A stretch of 64,000 bases of DNA from Lonicera japonica (taxonomy: Eukaryota > Streptophyta > Magnoliopsida > Dipsacales > Caprifoliaceae). The translations under genes and the position numbers were made by a program. Of the stretch, positions 35,846 to 48,884 are shown piece after piece (within the stretch, counting starts at the first letter, position 1; each line of letters starts with the position of its first letter). The stretch is from NCBI GenBank assembly GCA_021464415.1, contig CM038464.1, positions 55,045,328 through 55,109,327 on the forward strand. Direction: 5' to 3'. The notes under the pieces were generated by a model. It saw only the letters and a program-made list of their open reading frames with translations, ran no database searches and was not told the origin of the DNA.

Positions 35846-37900
35846 AATATTAGCTGTCGTTATAACTCACACTCCCAACAACTTAGCCAAACCTAAATCT
35901 TAGTTGCAAGGATATTTTCTTAGAAACCAAATAAAACAAGGTTTTGGTTTCCTTATATCAAATATTACTTGGAGCATTTCCAAAAGAATCTTCAAAAGAT
36001 TAAAAAGTGCAATTTTTTTAAAATGTCACATCTTTAAAATGAGTTCCAAGAGGAATAATAAAAATGTCTCTTCCTTTTGGAGAGTTATTTTTTATCTTCA
36101 AATTTGAAAAGTAGCTTCTCATTCTTAAATATTATTTTTTTTTATTTTATTTAATATGATGATCTCACACTAAAGTAAAATATATTCTTCTTTTTCAAAC
36201 TTAAAAAAACAAAAAGATAGAAGAGTTTTTTAGAGTCATTTGAAAATGGTTTTCAAAAAACAAATTTTAAAGTAGTCATAAATAGTGGTCTAGTGGCTTG
36301 TTCACCCTCGATTTTACTTGTTTTACAAGAAACTCCTTAAAATAAAACTGCGAGTAAAGATTAATCAAAGTATTTAAAAAGTAACCCGAACACTCCGTAA
36401 GATAAACTCTCGAATCAAAAAACAAAAACAAAAATACCACATAAATCAATAAAATTTAATTTTAAAGAGCCACTTTAGGTGGTCGTCCATAAAAATTCTG
36501 TTTTTCTTCGCATTGAAACTCCCGAATCAGTCTACTACTCTACCGAATCAGTCTACAGTAGTAGACATATCTTTCATTACATTACATTACACTGATGAAT
36601 AAGAAGAATAAGAAGAATTAGTTACCAACTTATTTTTTTTTATCTTTCTTTTACTTTTAGGATTTGTTTTTCAATGATAATCCTACTATACCGGTCAAAT
36701 TAGTTAGTCAAGACTTCATCTTTGATCAAAGGCAGATTCAGAAATTTTTCGAGATGCGGATTAAAATATATTAAAGAAGTAAGTTTATATTAACTTTTTG
36801 TTTTTACAAGTTTAGTGAGTTTTTGAAAAAAAATTCATGACTGAAACCCACCCCATCCCTGCTTGGGTCCATCCTTTCCTTTTCATATAAACAGAGGCTT
36901 ATTCGTATTGATTGATTCACCCACTATAAACTTATGATCTACCATTTAACAAGGAGAATAAGAACTATATTTTCCATAATTTAATTTACGAATTTTATTT
37001 AAATTTGGAATTAGATTTGTGTTATGTTTCGGAGCAATCTAGTTAGTAATTTTATTGTTTTACCTCTATATAAAGAGAAAGGCTTTTAGTCTTGTGTGTT
37101 TATTAATGCAATTATTCATTCATTGATATACTTTCTTAGTTCTTTATTAAACAAAATTCCTCTTCTCCTTTGTTTTCTTCCTCTCTTTTCACGCTATGTT
37201 AACTCCATAGCTCCCTGCTCTGATCAAATTTAGGGATGGCAAAAAATCTCAACTCGGCGGATTTTTGACCCGACCCAACTCGGATGAAGCGGGTTCAGGT
37301 CGGGTTCAAATTTCTAAAGAAAAATCCGGACCGGGTTCGGAACGAGTTCGGGTTTTAGCATTTTAAAACCCGACCCGACCCCATACTTATATATTAAAAT
37401 ATATATATATATATATATATATATTAGCCTTTTAAGAATCTCTAACTTCATCCATTCTTATATAGCCTTTTCATGTCTTTATTTTTATAGATCTAATTCC
37501 TTAAATCTATTCATGAACAAATTTGATTTTGTTAATGTTAATTCGTGAACATAAATATTTAAGCGGCATATATATTCGGGGTGGCATATATGTTAATGTT
37601 AAATGTTAATTCCTATTTTTCCTTTTAGTCTATTCTTCATTTTTATCCCGAAATAATGAATTGAGCCCGTATAGGCATTTTGGACGCTGCTATTGAAATA
37701 GTATTTCTGGCTATATTTTCTATTACTCCACCCATTTCATGACTAATGGAATTCGACAATTATATATTCATGTGAACTGAATTCAAGATTTTCCTGTTAC
37801 GAGAGTAAAGAGAATGTTAACAAGTTATAAAACTGTTGCAATAAAAAATAAAATGGGAGAACATTTTAAAGTAAAAATAATATATATTTTCTTAAGAACT
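35846..37900. other. Intergenic DNA with minor repeats
   Basis: No gene is supported. Around 37232-37383 a GGGATGGCAAAAA start followed by alternating GGGTTCGGG/CCCGACCC words resembles a dispersed plant repeat with hAT-like ends, but its second end was not found. An AT dinucleotide run follows at about 37398-37424. Confidence 0.4.
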
Positions 37901-37908
37901 AGATTGGA

Positions 37909-38638
37909 CAGGGACTAAGCCATGATTTTAGGTTTGGGGGGACGAGAATATAAATGAACCGATGGCAAGAAACAATTATCACAAAAATTATTCAAACTAA
38001 AGTTTACTATCAAATAATAAAGCAAGTTAACGCAAAAATATAATATATATAATATATCAATATATATACAATTACAAACAATATATATATATATATACGT
38101 ATGATCACCCACCTGAGCAAGTAACATTGAATACATTGACTTACAAAAAATAATAACTACAATTATCCTTTTGCAATTATCTATTAAACTTAGGCAATTG
38201 AAGTTGTGATCGCCCCTCTTTCATGATATAAAATGTATCTATAATATCATTAACATCGAAATCACAAGCAATATCTTCATCAATATATGTGATCAAATAG
38301 TTTGTTAAAAAACCATCTTCCATCCTATTACGAAGTGTGATCTTAACAATTTTCGTAGCTGAAAATGCACGTTCAGATGTAGTTGTTGAAACCGGCAACG
38401 TCAAAACAAAGTGAATTAACCTATTAATAAGAGGATAAATGATCGACTTTCTAATTTTCATCAGGTGTTTAACTTTTAAAAAAATAATAATTAAGGTGGT
38501 TATACTTAATGTTTTTAAAATAATTTAAGAAGACAAGCTTTTATAATTTTTTTATAAATACAAAATTATTATTATATTTAATTTATTTTAAAAAATATTT
38601 GGGGCGGGCACTGCCCCTCACCCCCAGATCCATCACTG
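37909..38638 (-). mobile_element. hAT transposon remnant with C-terminal transposase fragment
   Basis: The ends are short imperfect inverted repeats: CAGGGACTAAGCCATGA on the left and the reverse complement of CAGTGATGGATCTGG on the right. The flanks are AGATTGGA (37901-37908) and AGATTGGG (38639-38646), an 8-bp hAT-type duplication with one change. Inside, the minus-strand frame 38177-38461 encodes a hAT dimerisation region (LTLPVSTTTSERAFSATK, then LRNRMEDGFLTNYLITYI and IACDFDVNDI). The rest of the transposase is deleted, so it cannot move on its own. Confidence 0.85.
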
Positions 38639-39052
38639 AGATTGGGCCTCATTATATTAAAATTGGTGAATATTGAAGGAAGTCCACTTATACTTTAAAT
38701 AAACAAGCAAGTTAGTGGTAGTTCATATGGGCTTTTAGATAACAAAGTGTCCTCTTGTAGTGATGCCTAATTTCCTTTTTATTATTATTATTTTTTTGGT
38801 GGGGGTGGGGGGTGGATTGGGAGGACCAATAACTGATTTATCTCAAAATAATTCCTTTTTTCAATACTTATGTAGTGAGAATTTAAAACATGGGTGGGCC
38901 ACTTGTCACAGAACATGAATTTTTTAATGCTTTCAAATTTTAGAAAGTATAATTAGTCACAAATTTGTAATAGTTTCATTGTATTAACCAAAACTATGCA
39001 TTTATATTGAAAAAGGGAGAGCGATAATATTCTTTAATTTACACTATTAAAA

Positions 39053-39992
39053 TGTCACGCCCCGTAGTTCGAGGGTGAAAGTTACAAGTAATAATAAAAA
39101 ATAAAAAAAATAAAAAGAAAAATTTATTAATAAGACAAGTTGTCTTTTCAAACTATTACAAAGTTACTACTAATTTACTATAGTAAATGGAGACGAGTCC
39201 TTCTTCCTTCCCAAGTATATGCGTGTATTTTCTTCCAGATATCCTCCTCCTTATTTTGGCAAAATATTCTCTATAGTTATAAGTTTTCCCCGTTCTAAAG
39301 ATATATATATGAAAGGATAAGAAATGATAAACAAACGGTGAGCAAAAAATATGCCCAATAGGTGTTATTAGATGGAAGTGGTGGTAGGGTATCAATACTG
39401 TATTGACTTAGTGAATAGCGGATCACGATACTTTTTCTACAATTATGTGCAAAATTGGGTGTAATAGAACAATATATATATATATATATATATATTAACA
39501 TAAGTCACTAATACACCGTTATTCAGCTAGTTTTTAACAAACTAACTGATCGACCAAGCTCAACCCAATTCCGGGCATCTACGCGTAGTATAGCAATGGT
39601 CATCAAGGCACTCAACCTCATGAGCCCTTACGGGTAGTTAATTTCATGAGTCCCCTACGTGGGTATCAATTAATTAACCCACCATCTCCCAAAGTCACAC
39701 GTGTATAGTAACCGATGCAATAAATATAATATAACTAATATTAATCGCAATGGAATGGGTACATCACAAAGTTTCAATACGAGAAATGAAGTACAATTAA
39801 AACAATAATTGTACAACAACGTTTGAAAAAAATGTAGTCACAAAGATATCAAAGATGAAATGAAAAGAATGCATTTGAATTCAAGAACAGGCAAAAATAA
39901 TGATAAAGAATTAAGGAGTAGTGGGAAAACACCTACTTTCACTAAGTGGTTTGTTTTCGAAACTTGACTGGGTCCTGGCGGTTACTGTGACA
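39053..39992. mobile_element. Possible solo LTR, about 940 bp
   Basis: The stretch starts TGTCACGCCCCG, a common start of plant gypsy LTRs, and ends ACTGTGACA, giving a TGTCAC...GTGACA boundary. No target duplication is visible and no coding region or primer site adjoins it. An AT microsatellite is at 39474-39494. Weak support. Confidence 0.35.
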
Positions 39993-40289
39993 ATTGTATA
40001 TAAATTAGTACCCAATATAAAATTAAAAAAAATAAAATGTTATAAATATTTGATTAATTTTATTTAAATCTTTACAAGCAACTTTTGTAAATTTTGTAAA
40101 ATAATGTCCCGAAGATATAGTTATAATATACCAATATTATTTTTAAAATTTATATAAATAAATCTTATTTATAAATGTATCAAATAACTTGGAAAAAAAA
40201 TCATATAGCAATAACATTTGAAAATTAATAAAAAGAATAATTAAAGTTTTTCATTCATATAGAATTTAGTCGAAAAAACCCCTAAAAGA

Positions 40290-41115
40290 TAGAGTTATAA
40301 ATAGATAAATAAATAACCAACCTCAAGTCACCCAACATAAGTCACCTTGAACCAAAATAACATAATTTAGTTGGAAAAAACCTTAAAAGATAGAGTTATA
40401 AATAAATAAAAAACCAACATCAAATCACTCATTATAAACACAAGTCACCGTGAACCAAAATAACTAAAAGATATAGAGAAATTAAAGAAAGGAAGAAATA
40501 TAGAAAGTATTGTGTGTTGTAAATACAAAATGACGTGTTAAAAGAATACGTAAACTTTGTTTTTTTAAAAAAGGAATTAAGTAAAGATCTCATTTAAGAA
40601 AACTAATAAATAATTTTTGTTCCAGGGCCCTTTTGTATTTTTGTATATTTTTGTGTACAATAAACTCACCAAAAAAACCTTATAGTAATGACATTTAAAA
40701 AATTATAAAAGCCAGTAATTAAAATTTCTTAGTCATACATATTTCGGCATAAATAAAAATTAAACCAACATCAAATCACTCATTATAAACACAAGTCACC
40801 GTGAACCAAAATAACTAAAAGATGTAGAGAAATTAAAGAAAGGAAGAAATATAGAAAGTATCGTGTGTTGTAAATACAAAATGATGTGTTAAAAGAATAC
40901 GTAAACTTTGTTTCAAAAAAAATAAAAATTAAGTGAAGATCTCATTAAAGAAAACTAATAAATAATTTTTTTTCTGGGGCCCTTTTCTATTTTTGTATAT
41001 TTTTGTGTACAATAAACTCACCAAAAAAACCGTATAGTAATGACATTTAAAACATTATAAAAGCAAGTACTTAAATTTTCTAGTCATACATATTTTGATA
41101 TAAACAAAAATTAAA
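40290..41115. repeat. Tandem duplication with 351-bp unit
   Basis: Copy 1 (40414-40764) and copy 2 (40765-41115) share long identical runs, such as CCAACATCAAATCACTCATT, AAAGGAAGAAATATAGAAAG and CAATAAACTCACCAAAAAAA. They differ by few bases and small indels. A diverged partial third copy lies at 40290-40413. The content is AT-rich and non-coding. Confidence 0.85.
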
Positions 41116-41844
41116 AGATAAAATTTTTATTCAAGAAAGACAAAAAAACAAACTTAGGCAAAACAAAAACCATTACCAACGTTTGAGCACATGAGCCCAC
41201 ACCTGAAATGCATTTCAATATAATTCATATTCTTGCTGCACCAAAGACTCTTAATAATCTTAATCAACATCACATGCTTTTAACATATAACATACATATA
41301 TATATAGGGTACATTTTCCATACGGACTAGTCTGCATAGGAAATTTTTCGTATATATATATATATAAGGCACCAAAAAAATCGGGGGTCTTAGAATGTCG
41401 GGGGCCCTAGGCAACAGCCTCGGCCTCCTATGGCAATATTCAATCTCAAATCAAAATTTTTTTACCCCTTATACATTTTTTCCCTTTTACTATATTATTA
41501 TAGATTTTATACTACAAGATAACCTAATTTCAACATTCCCTTACTTCTTATAAAACTAACGTCAAGTAGTGTAGAAACGACTTCAAATGGGTAATGTAGG
41601 AAGAAATAAGAATGATACGATATAATAGCAAACAAGATCAATAATTAGTAGCGAGTGACACATCGATGGTCTAAGAAACATATAAAACATAGACTCAATC
41701 TAATCAAGAATATAAAGAAAAAAAAAGCACATCCAAAAATGAAATATAGTTATATGATTATCACTTGATGGGTCTTGTGGAAATAGAAAAGCTCGAAGAA
41801 GATGAAGGAATAAAGTAGTAAAGAATCTTGAAATCAGGGCTAAA
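41116..41844. other. Intergenic DNA, no gene
   Basis: At about 41360-41440 there is a GC-richer patch (CGGGGGCCCTAGGC), typical of the ends of some dispersed plant transposons, but no partner end was found. The rest is AT-rich. Confidence 0.35.
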
Positions 41845-42715
41845 TGTCACGAGCTATATTTTCCCTAGTGCAAAAGGGGCCTGACACCAAGGGAAAATGC
41901 GATGCAATGCTATTTGATGTTCTAATGAGATTTATATGTGTTCAAGTACATACTAGCACTTAATATTTGAAGCCTCTATTGTGTGTTCCACTGCGTGTTA
42001 CCGTTTAAGTCAGGCTTGCCCAGCCTTTTGAGTTAGGATTTGGGCGCCTCATAGGGTCAGAATCTCCTAGCGTATGACAAGTGGTATTATAGCGAACTTT
42101 GGTGCATGCTAAGCGAGGCGGACTTATAAGATGCGATTGCTTCTGAGAGTTGTGGGGATACCTTCTTAGAGCCTGAGAAGTGTGGGAATTTACTTGTTCG
42201 TAACCTATTAGCATATCAAGGTGATCTTAAGGAGTGCGTGGCAACAACGTCAATGCTATGAACTGAAATGATGGCTTTAGGGTGCCAGTGTATCGCAGAG
42301 TATATTAATTAACCGTGGAAGGCAATGTTGTGATGGTGTTGATAAGAAAGAAAGCATCACGCGGGTGAAGTGAAGGAAGTAGCCTATGGGTTGAAGATAC
42401 TCCTGGGGAGGTAATGAGAGTATCGAGTGGGTGTTCCACTGTCAGAGTCGCAACGAGGGCATTGCGGATTTAAATGGGGGATAATGTCACGGGCTGATAT
42501 TTTCCCTAGTGCAAGAGGAACCTGACACCAAAGGATAATGCGATGATATTTGCGATACTAATGCAATCTATATGTGTTCAGGTATGCGCTAGCACTTGAT
42601 ACTAAAATCCTCTGTTGTGTGTTCCGCTGCATATTACTGCCTGAGTCAAGCTTGTCCAGCCCTTTGAGCTGGGGTTTGGGCGCCACATAGGGTTAGAATC
42701 TCCCGGCCCTTGACA
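41845..42715 (+). mobile_element. TRIM-like mini LTR retrotransposon, 871 bp
   Basis: Two direct repeats of about 230 bp (41845-42079 and 42485-42715) start TGTCACG and end TGACA. Two bases after the left repeat, TGGTATTATAGCG resembles the tRNA-Met primer site TGGTATCAGAGC. Just before the right repeat, AAATGGGGGATAA is a purine tract. The interior (about 405 bp) has no coding region. These are the parts of a terminal-repeat retrotransposon in miniature, reading plus. The repeats differ at many positions, so it is old. No clear target duplication remains. Confidence 0.7.
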
Positions 42716-43180
42716 AGATGTCACCAACCCTCAACTTGGAAGCTTACAAAGCTTCCAAAACTAATAGGAATGCGCTAAGAAAATGGAATACCCTGGAAGC
42801 CCATATAATATATAGATATTTTGTACTTAAAGGAATATTCTAGAATTGTATAGATTTATATGGAATATCATAGAATTCTAGAATGTTTCGGAGAATCGAT
42901 CAGGACCATTGATTAGGAAAGATCTCCACCATTCATTAAAGAGGTGGAAGCCTATAAATAGGTGATGTCTTATTTATACAAACCAACGAATAATTGTAAG
43001 CTTTCTCAAGTGTAATAAAAAGCTTTCTCCCACTTTTCACTCTTATGTGAATTATTATTTTTTCTCACTTTTGTGTGAATTATTATTTTTTCTCTTTGGA
43101 TTTGAGACTTACTTAGCGGTTTAATTAAAATGTACTAAATGTTGCATAAGGTACAGCTAAAGCCTAATTCAAACTCAACA
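42716..43180 (+). other. Probable LTR fragment next to the gypsy element
   Basis: A TATA-like CTATAAATAGG at 42952-42962 and a following TGTAATAAAAAGC stretch look like the promoter and polyadenylation region of an LTR, but no ends or coding parts support this. The last five bases (43176-43180, CAACA) are the target duplication of the gypsy element. Confidence 0.3.
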
Positions 43181-45441
43181 TGTAACACCTCCGCCTTAAT
43201 CTACAGGATAACACCCGTACTTAAGGCCTAAAGTGTTACTCACCCATCATAGTAAAACTAGGATAGGCGTATAAGAAGAGAATCAACACAACAACACATA
43301 TACATCAAGTATTCTAGACGTAGGGCATGTCAAAAATGTAGTATCAAGTTCAAGCATGCCTCACACACTTATACGTGTATATAAATTCAAACTACATGCG
43401 TTCCCAAAAATATAAATACAATCCTCAGGGCGCCCGTGGCTTCCCGGAAAAAAAACATATGCACATGCATAACAAAAATGAACTGTATCAGAGCTCCTAT
43501 TTCATCCCTGATCCCACGGCTTCTTTGTCCTCCTAGGACTCGTAAGTATCTGTGATTATTTTAGAAAACGGGGTGAGCTATACGCTCAGTAGGGGTAAAT
43601 AATCACAGAGAAAACACAATTTAATGAAAATCCATTTATTCATTTCTCAATGCAATGCATATGCCAATGCAGGTTACCTCCCTCGTGTCAACCATAGATT
43701 CACATAGCTCGAATGTGCCAATGCTGATCCCGAATGCAAGGTGGCTCGTCCGCCACCCGAAAACAGCCATAAGTTGGCCCAACGGCCTTATAGAATAACA
43801 TAGCCCATCGGCTCCAGAGTACGTCAATGGATCATAATTTGGACCTCACGTCCACCGATAAAATCATCACCACAATACCATCAGTGCCTTACCAATTTGC
43901 CTATGTTTTCGGGCTTCACACCGGTGGCTAATAGGCGGCCATACATTGCTCCCCCAGGGGTTTAGGGTTTTTCAACCCAAGGGCACCGAGCCCTGCCTAC
44001 TTTTCCCATCCCGGCAAGCATCATATTGATATAACCATCTGTTCTTGAGAGACACCAGCTCTCCATCTTATTCACGAATCACAAAAATCCTTCACAAAGG
44101 CCAATAATAGAACCACGAACCGAGAAATTGATCCAGAGCTTGCCATGATATTTTCAAGCCTTTGGTTGACACAATAATGATGTATATAGTATGCAAACAT
44201 GCTCATTTATACAAACATCAAGCAAACTATGCCATACCCACTCAAGTACAACCAATTCTATATTTCTTGGTGTGTATAAATCAATCAATAATTTCTTTTT
44301 TTCCCACACCAATATCCACACCACCAAAACATATCGTATATGATTTCAATAACACAGTACGACTAGTGGGTAAGGCATATCATGCTTTAAATCATGCAAA
44401 CAAAGCTTTATAAATCAACAACAATAAGAACCCTTTTTATCTTCAAGTTTTTTCATACAAATAATGATAAAAAACCATGATTCTCAAGTAAATAAAGCAT
44501 AATATCAAGTTTTGAAAGCCATAGAACCCTTACCTCGTGTTTATTAGCCGTATAGAAGGAAGAAAGAAGAGAATCCGAGCCCTCCCAAAAGAATCTCAAG
44601 GAGGAAGATGATGAATAGTGAAGTTGAAGATGATTCGGATGCTTTTGAGCTTAAATCGTTGATGCGGAAGGATTAATGTGTAGAAATCTCTTCATTTATC
44701 TCTCTAGAACCCTCTAGAAAGCTCTCTTAGAGTGTGAAAAAGTTTGGGTCAAAAAATGGATGAAAAAGGGGCTAAAACGTGCTTAAAACGAGCTTAAGTC
44801 GGTGAAAAAAGTTAACTGGCGGACCGGTATGCCAAATATCGAATACCGGTCTGCAGAGCACAAATTTTCCAAAATTTTTGTGCCGGACTGGTATGCCAAA
44901 AATGCCATACCGGTCCGCCCTTTAATTTTCGGCCCTGGAGCATTGTTTTTGTTTTGGCCATAACCTTTCGCTCAGAACTCCGATTGAGGCGTTCTTTATG
45001 TGCACGGAAACGTATTTCAAAGATCTACAACTTTCTAAGAGAAAGTTTTCCTAAATTCTGAATAGATTTTTCCCAAAAATTCACCAAAGACAGCGCTTTG
45101 CCGAAGCGCTACCGAATGACCAGAATTTAGCGATGGACTTACTTCGGGCCCTGTTTTGACCCACGAGGAGTGCGAATTAGCTTTCGGTCAAAACACAAAA
45201 GTTGTAGATTGGTATAAATACTAGATACTCATTTGAATAGAACCTTAATCGGGTAAGTAACAAAGAAATCATGATAGCTCAAAGTTAGCTAAAATTAACA
45301 AATCGCAAAGAACCAAAACCTCTTATTTACCAACCAAAATCGATTCGGACCACCCGAATCACCAAACGATCATTCATATATGTATCAAGGAGTGAACATA
45401 ACATAACATGATTAACATTAATATAAATACAGGATGTTACA
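43181..45441 (-). repeat. 3' LTR of the gypsy element (left copy)
   Basis: This 2261-bp LTR starts TGTAACACCTCC and ends GGATGTTACA. It is nearly identical to 51530-53784. In the first 270 aligned bases I count about 15 differences by eye. It contains two consecutive hairpins with ACCGGTAT/ATACCGGT stems at about 44818-44920. Confidence 0.93.
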
Positions 45442-45455
45442 ATCTCTCCCAATTA
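45442..45455 (-). other. Polypurine tract of the gypsy element
   Basis: On the minus strand the bases directly before the 3' LTR read AATTGGGAGAGATT. This is the plus-strand DNA priming site for reverse transcription. Confidence 0.7.
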
Positions 45456-45492
45456 ATAAAATTTCGTCCTCGAAATTTATATATATTACATT

Positions 45493-48400
45493 TTAATCAA
45501 ATAGTTCGGGATACTTGCTACGAATTTCTATCTCAAACTCCCACGTTGCCTACTCGGCTTCGTGATGTAACCACAAGACCTTTACTAATGGGATAACCTT
45601 GTTTCGTAATACTTAATCTCGATGGTTTAAAATCTGCATCGGGCAGGTTTTGTATGTTCCGTTGTTTAACACCTCGAGGTTTTCCCATTGAACAATATGG
45701 GAAGGATCATGAACGTACTGGCGTAGCATCGATACATGAAAGACATTGTGGACGTTAGACAATTGTGGTGGCAAAGCTAGACGATATGAAACATTCCCGA
45801 TACGTTCGAGAATCTCAAATGGCCTGATGTATCGAGGAGACAACTTTCCTTTACTACCAAACCGCGTAATATCGAAACGAGATTTGGTTTTTAAGAATAC
45901 ACGGTTACCAACTTCGAATTATAGTGGACGACGGTGTCTATCGGCATAACTTTTTTGTTGACTCTGGGCAGTATAGAGATGTTGTCGAATGATTTTAATC
46001 TTTTCGGTAGTTTGCTCTACTAAATTCGGACCCAACAAGGTTCTTTCCTCGACTTTATACCAACAAACCAAGAATCTACATGGGCGACCGTATAAGGCTT
46101 CATAAGGCGCCATGCCAATGCTAGCCTGAAAGCTATTGTTATAAGCAAATTCAACTAATGGTAGATGTTCTATTCAGTTTTCTCGGAAGTCAAGGACACA
46201 CGCCCTCAACATATCCTCAAGTATTTGGATAACTCGTTCGGATTGTCCGTCAGTTTGCGGATGGAACGCCGTACTGAATTTTAATTGGGTCCCCAAAGCC
46301 CTTTGAAGACTTTCCCAAAATCGAGAAGTGAAACGTGGATCTCGATCCGACACAATGATTAATGGAATCCCATGGAGCTTGATTATTTCCTGAACATAGA
46401 GTTTTCCCAAACTCTCTACATTTTGGTTGTTCCGAATGGGAAGGAAATGAGCGAACTTTGTCAATCTATCGATAACTACCCAAATGGTATCTTGACCCCC
46501 TAATGCCTTTGGTAATCCCGAAACAAAATCCATGGTGACATGTTCCCATTTTCATTCAGGAATGGGTAATGGTTGGAGTTGTTCTGCGGGCCTTTGGTGC
46601 TCGGCCTTCATTAGTTGATACGTCATACACTTACTCACAAAATTCGCGACATCTTTCTTCATGCCGCTCCACCAGAAGTTTTGACATAAGTCCCGGTACA
46701 TCTTTGTACCACCAGGATGGATAGAAAATTGAGAATGGTGAGCTTCACTTAGAATTTCATTTCTAAGTCCAGGATCGTTCGGTACCCCCAACCTATCCCG
46801 AACCTGAATTCCCCCATCGACTCCGAGTTTATACCTACCATATTCAGCTTCCGTAGCCAAATTATCACGTATTACCTGAAATGCTTTATCTACCAATTAA
46901 GCATCTATCACCCGTTGTTGGATTACCGGTTGGGCAATCATATTATATAGATAAGCTCGGTTCTCATCACGATTCACCATCAAGTTGTATCGTTGTAACT
47001 CCTCTCTTAACTTTCATTTTCGACACCGTAATGCGGCTAACGATCCTTGAGACTTTCGATTTAAGGCATCGACTACCACATTAGCCTTGCCCGGGTGATA
47101 TTGCGGTATGAAATCATAATCTTCTAGGTATTTTACCCACCGGCATTGTCTAAAGTTTAGATCTTTTTGGGTGAAAATGTACTTTAAACTTTTATGATCA
47201 GAGTAAACTTCAAATCTCTCGCCATACAAGTAATGGCGCCAAATCTTAAGAGCGAAGACAACAGCTGCTAACTCTAGATCGTGAGTAGGGTAATTCTTCT
47301 CATGTTGCTTGAGTTGTCGAGAAGTATAAGCCACAACATGCTCCTCCTGCATTAGGACACTACCCAAACCAAGCTTAGAAGCATCACAATAGATTGTGTA
47401 ACCCTTTCCTCACTCGGGTAAGATAAAAACTGGAGCAGAAGTAAGCCTATTATTTAACTCTAGGAAGGCTTTCTCACATGATTCATCCCACACGAACTGA
47501 ACACCCTTGTGAGTTAGGCGAGTTAACGGTAGAGCTATGCGGGAGAAATCTTTGATAAACCGACGGTAGTACCCAGCCAAACCCAAGAAACTCCTGACCT
47601 CGGTGACATTTCGAAGTCTCTCCCACTTTATGACGTCTTCTACTTTAGACGGATCTACAGAGATACCCTCTCCCAAGACGACGTGTCCCAAGAATTTGAC
47701 TTTTGACATCCAAAAATCACACTTGCTAAGCTTAGCAGACAGCTTATGATCCTGAAGTACTTGAAGAGCCAAACAAAGATGATTCTTATGCTCTTCATCA
47801 AACTTAGAATAAATAAGAATGTCATTTATGAAAAATACCACGAATTGGTCGAGATATGGACGGTATAAATGATTCATCAAGTCCATAAAAGCTGCCGGCG
47901 CATTCGTCAACCCGAATGGCATTACCAAGAACTTATAATGCCCATATCGAGTACGAAAGGCCATCTTTGGAACATCTTCTTCTCGGACTAACATCTGATG
48001 ATAGCCCGACCGAAGATCAATCTTGGAGAACCTAACGGCACCTTACAACTGATCAAACAAATCGTCAATTCGCGGCAACGGATACTTATTCTTAATAGTG
48101 ACCCGGTTCAAATGACGATAATCTATACACAACCTCAATGACCCATCCTGCTTTTTGGCAAACAGAACAGGCGCACCCCATGGAGATACACTGGGTCTGA
48201 TAAACCCTTTACGTAATAACTCATCAATTTGAATCTTCAGCTCCTTTAGCTCATCCGGAGCCATACGATACGGGGCTAAAGATATTGGTGTGGTACCCGA
48301 AACAATATCAATTGAGAAGTCCACCTCCCGATGTGGGGGTAGACCGGGAAGATCATCAGGAAACACGTCCAGAAATTCCCTAACCACGGGAAGATCAGAA

Positions 48401-48876
48401 GGATACGAACCATCACCTTCTCGTGCTACGATACTAGCTAACCACCCAAAATAACTCCGTTGCTCTTTGGGTTTCAGATATGCACACGAAATAGACAACT
48501 CAGGTTCACACTGAAAGGTCAAGACTTCATTGTCTGATAATGAAATCGACACCTGACGTTTAGAACAATCAATCATCACGTGAAAAGTAGCTAACCAATC
48601 CATTCCCAACATAAGATCATAATCACCCATATCTAGCACAATAAGATCAAATTATATCGAGGACTCTCCAAAACTCAAGGAGCAGTTCTTACAAACAGAA
48701 CCCAACCGAATTCTATTTCCCGTGGGTGTACTAACCCACAAGGGTATATTCAATGATTCAACACACAATCCCAATCTATCAACCAATGCCCACGAGATAA
48801 AAGAATGGGAAGCACCAGTATCAAACAGAACTCTAACCCAAGTACTAAAGAGCAAGATAGTACCTTCCATTACTTG
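45493..48876 (-). pseudogene. Broken gypsy pol: protease, reverse transcriptase, RNase H, integrase
   Basis: Minus-strand translation shows the domains in order. Protease has LFDTGASHSFIS (about 48820). Reverse transcriptase (48040-48400 and 47410-47994) has CIDYRHLN and [12 protein letters not shown], and at the catalytic YxDD site it reads FIND, so the first Asp is lost. RNase H is at 47014-47367 ([11 protein letters not shown]). The integrase zinc-binding part is at 46552-46896; its second Cys pair reads CMTYQ, so one Cys is lost. The integrase core is at 46174-46533 (Asp in VIDRLTK and SDRDPRF, Glu in QSERVIQILEDML). All pieces lie in one frame with no frameshift. In-frame stops are at 48652, 48043, 47410, 47014, 46897, 46552, 46174, 45919, 45613 and 45550 (lowest base of each codon). 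The natural end is TAA at 45493-45495. Confidence 0.9.
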
Positions 48877-48884
48877 AACCTCTG

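Noticed and set aside
44162..44413. Open frame of 83 codons in the LTR, repeated at 52511-52762
   Set aside because: It occurs in both copies only because the LTRs are duplicates, and has no coding features.
45746..47084. Plus-strand frames inside the gypsy pol region
   Set aside because: They are antisense to integrase and RNase H motifs on the minus strand.
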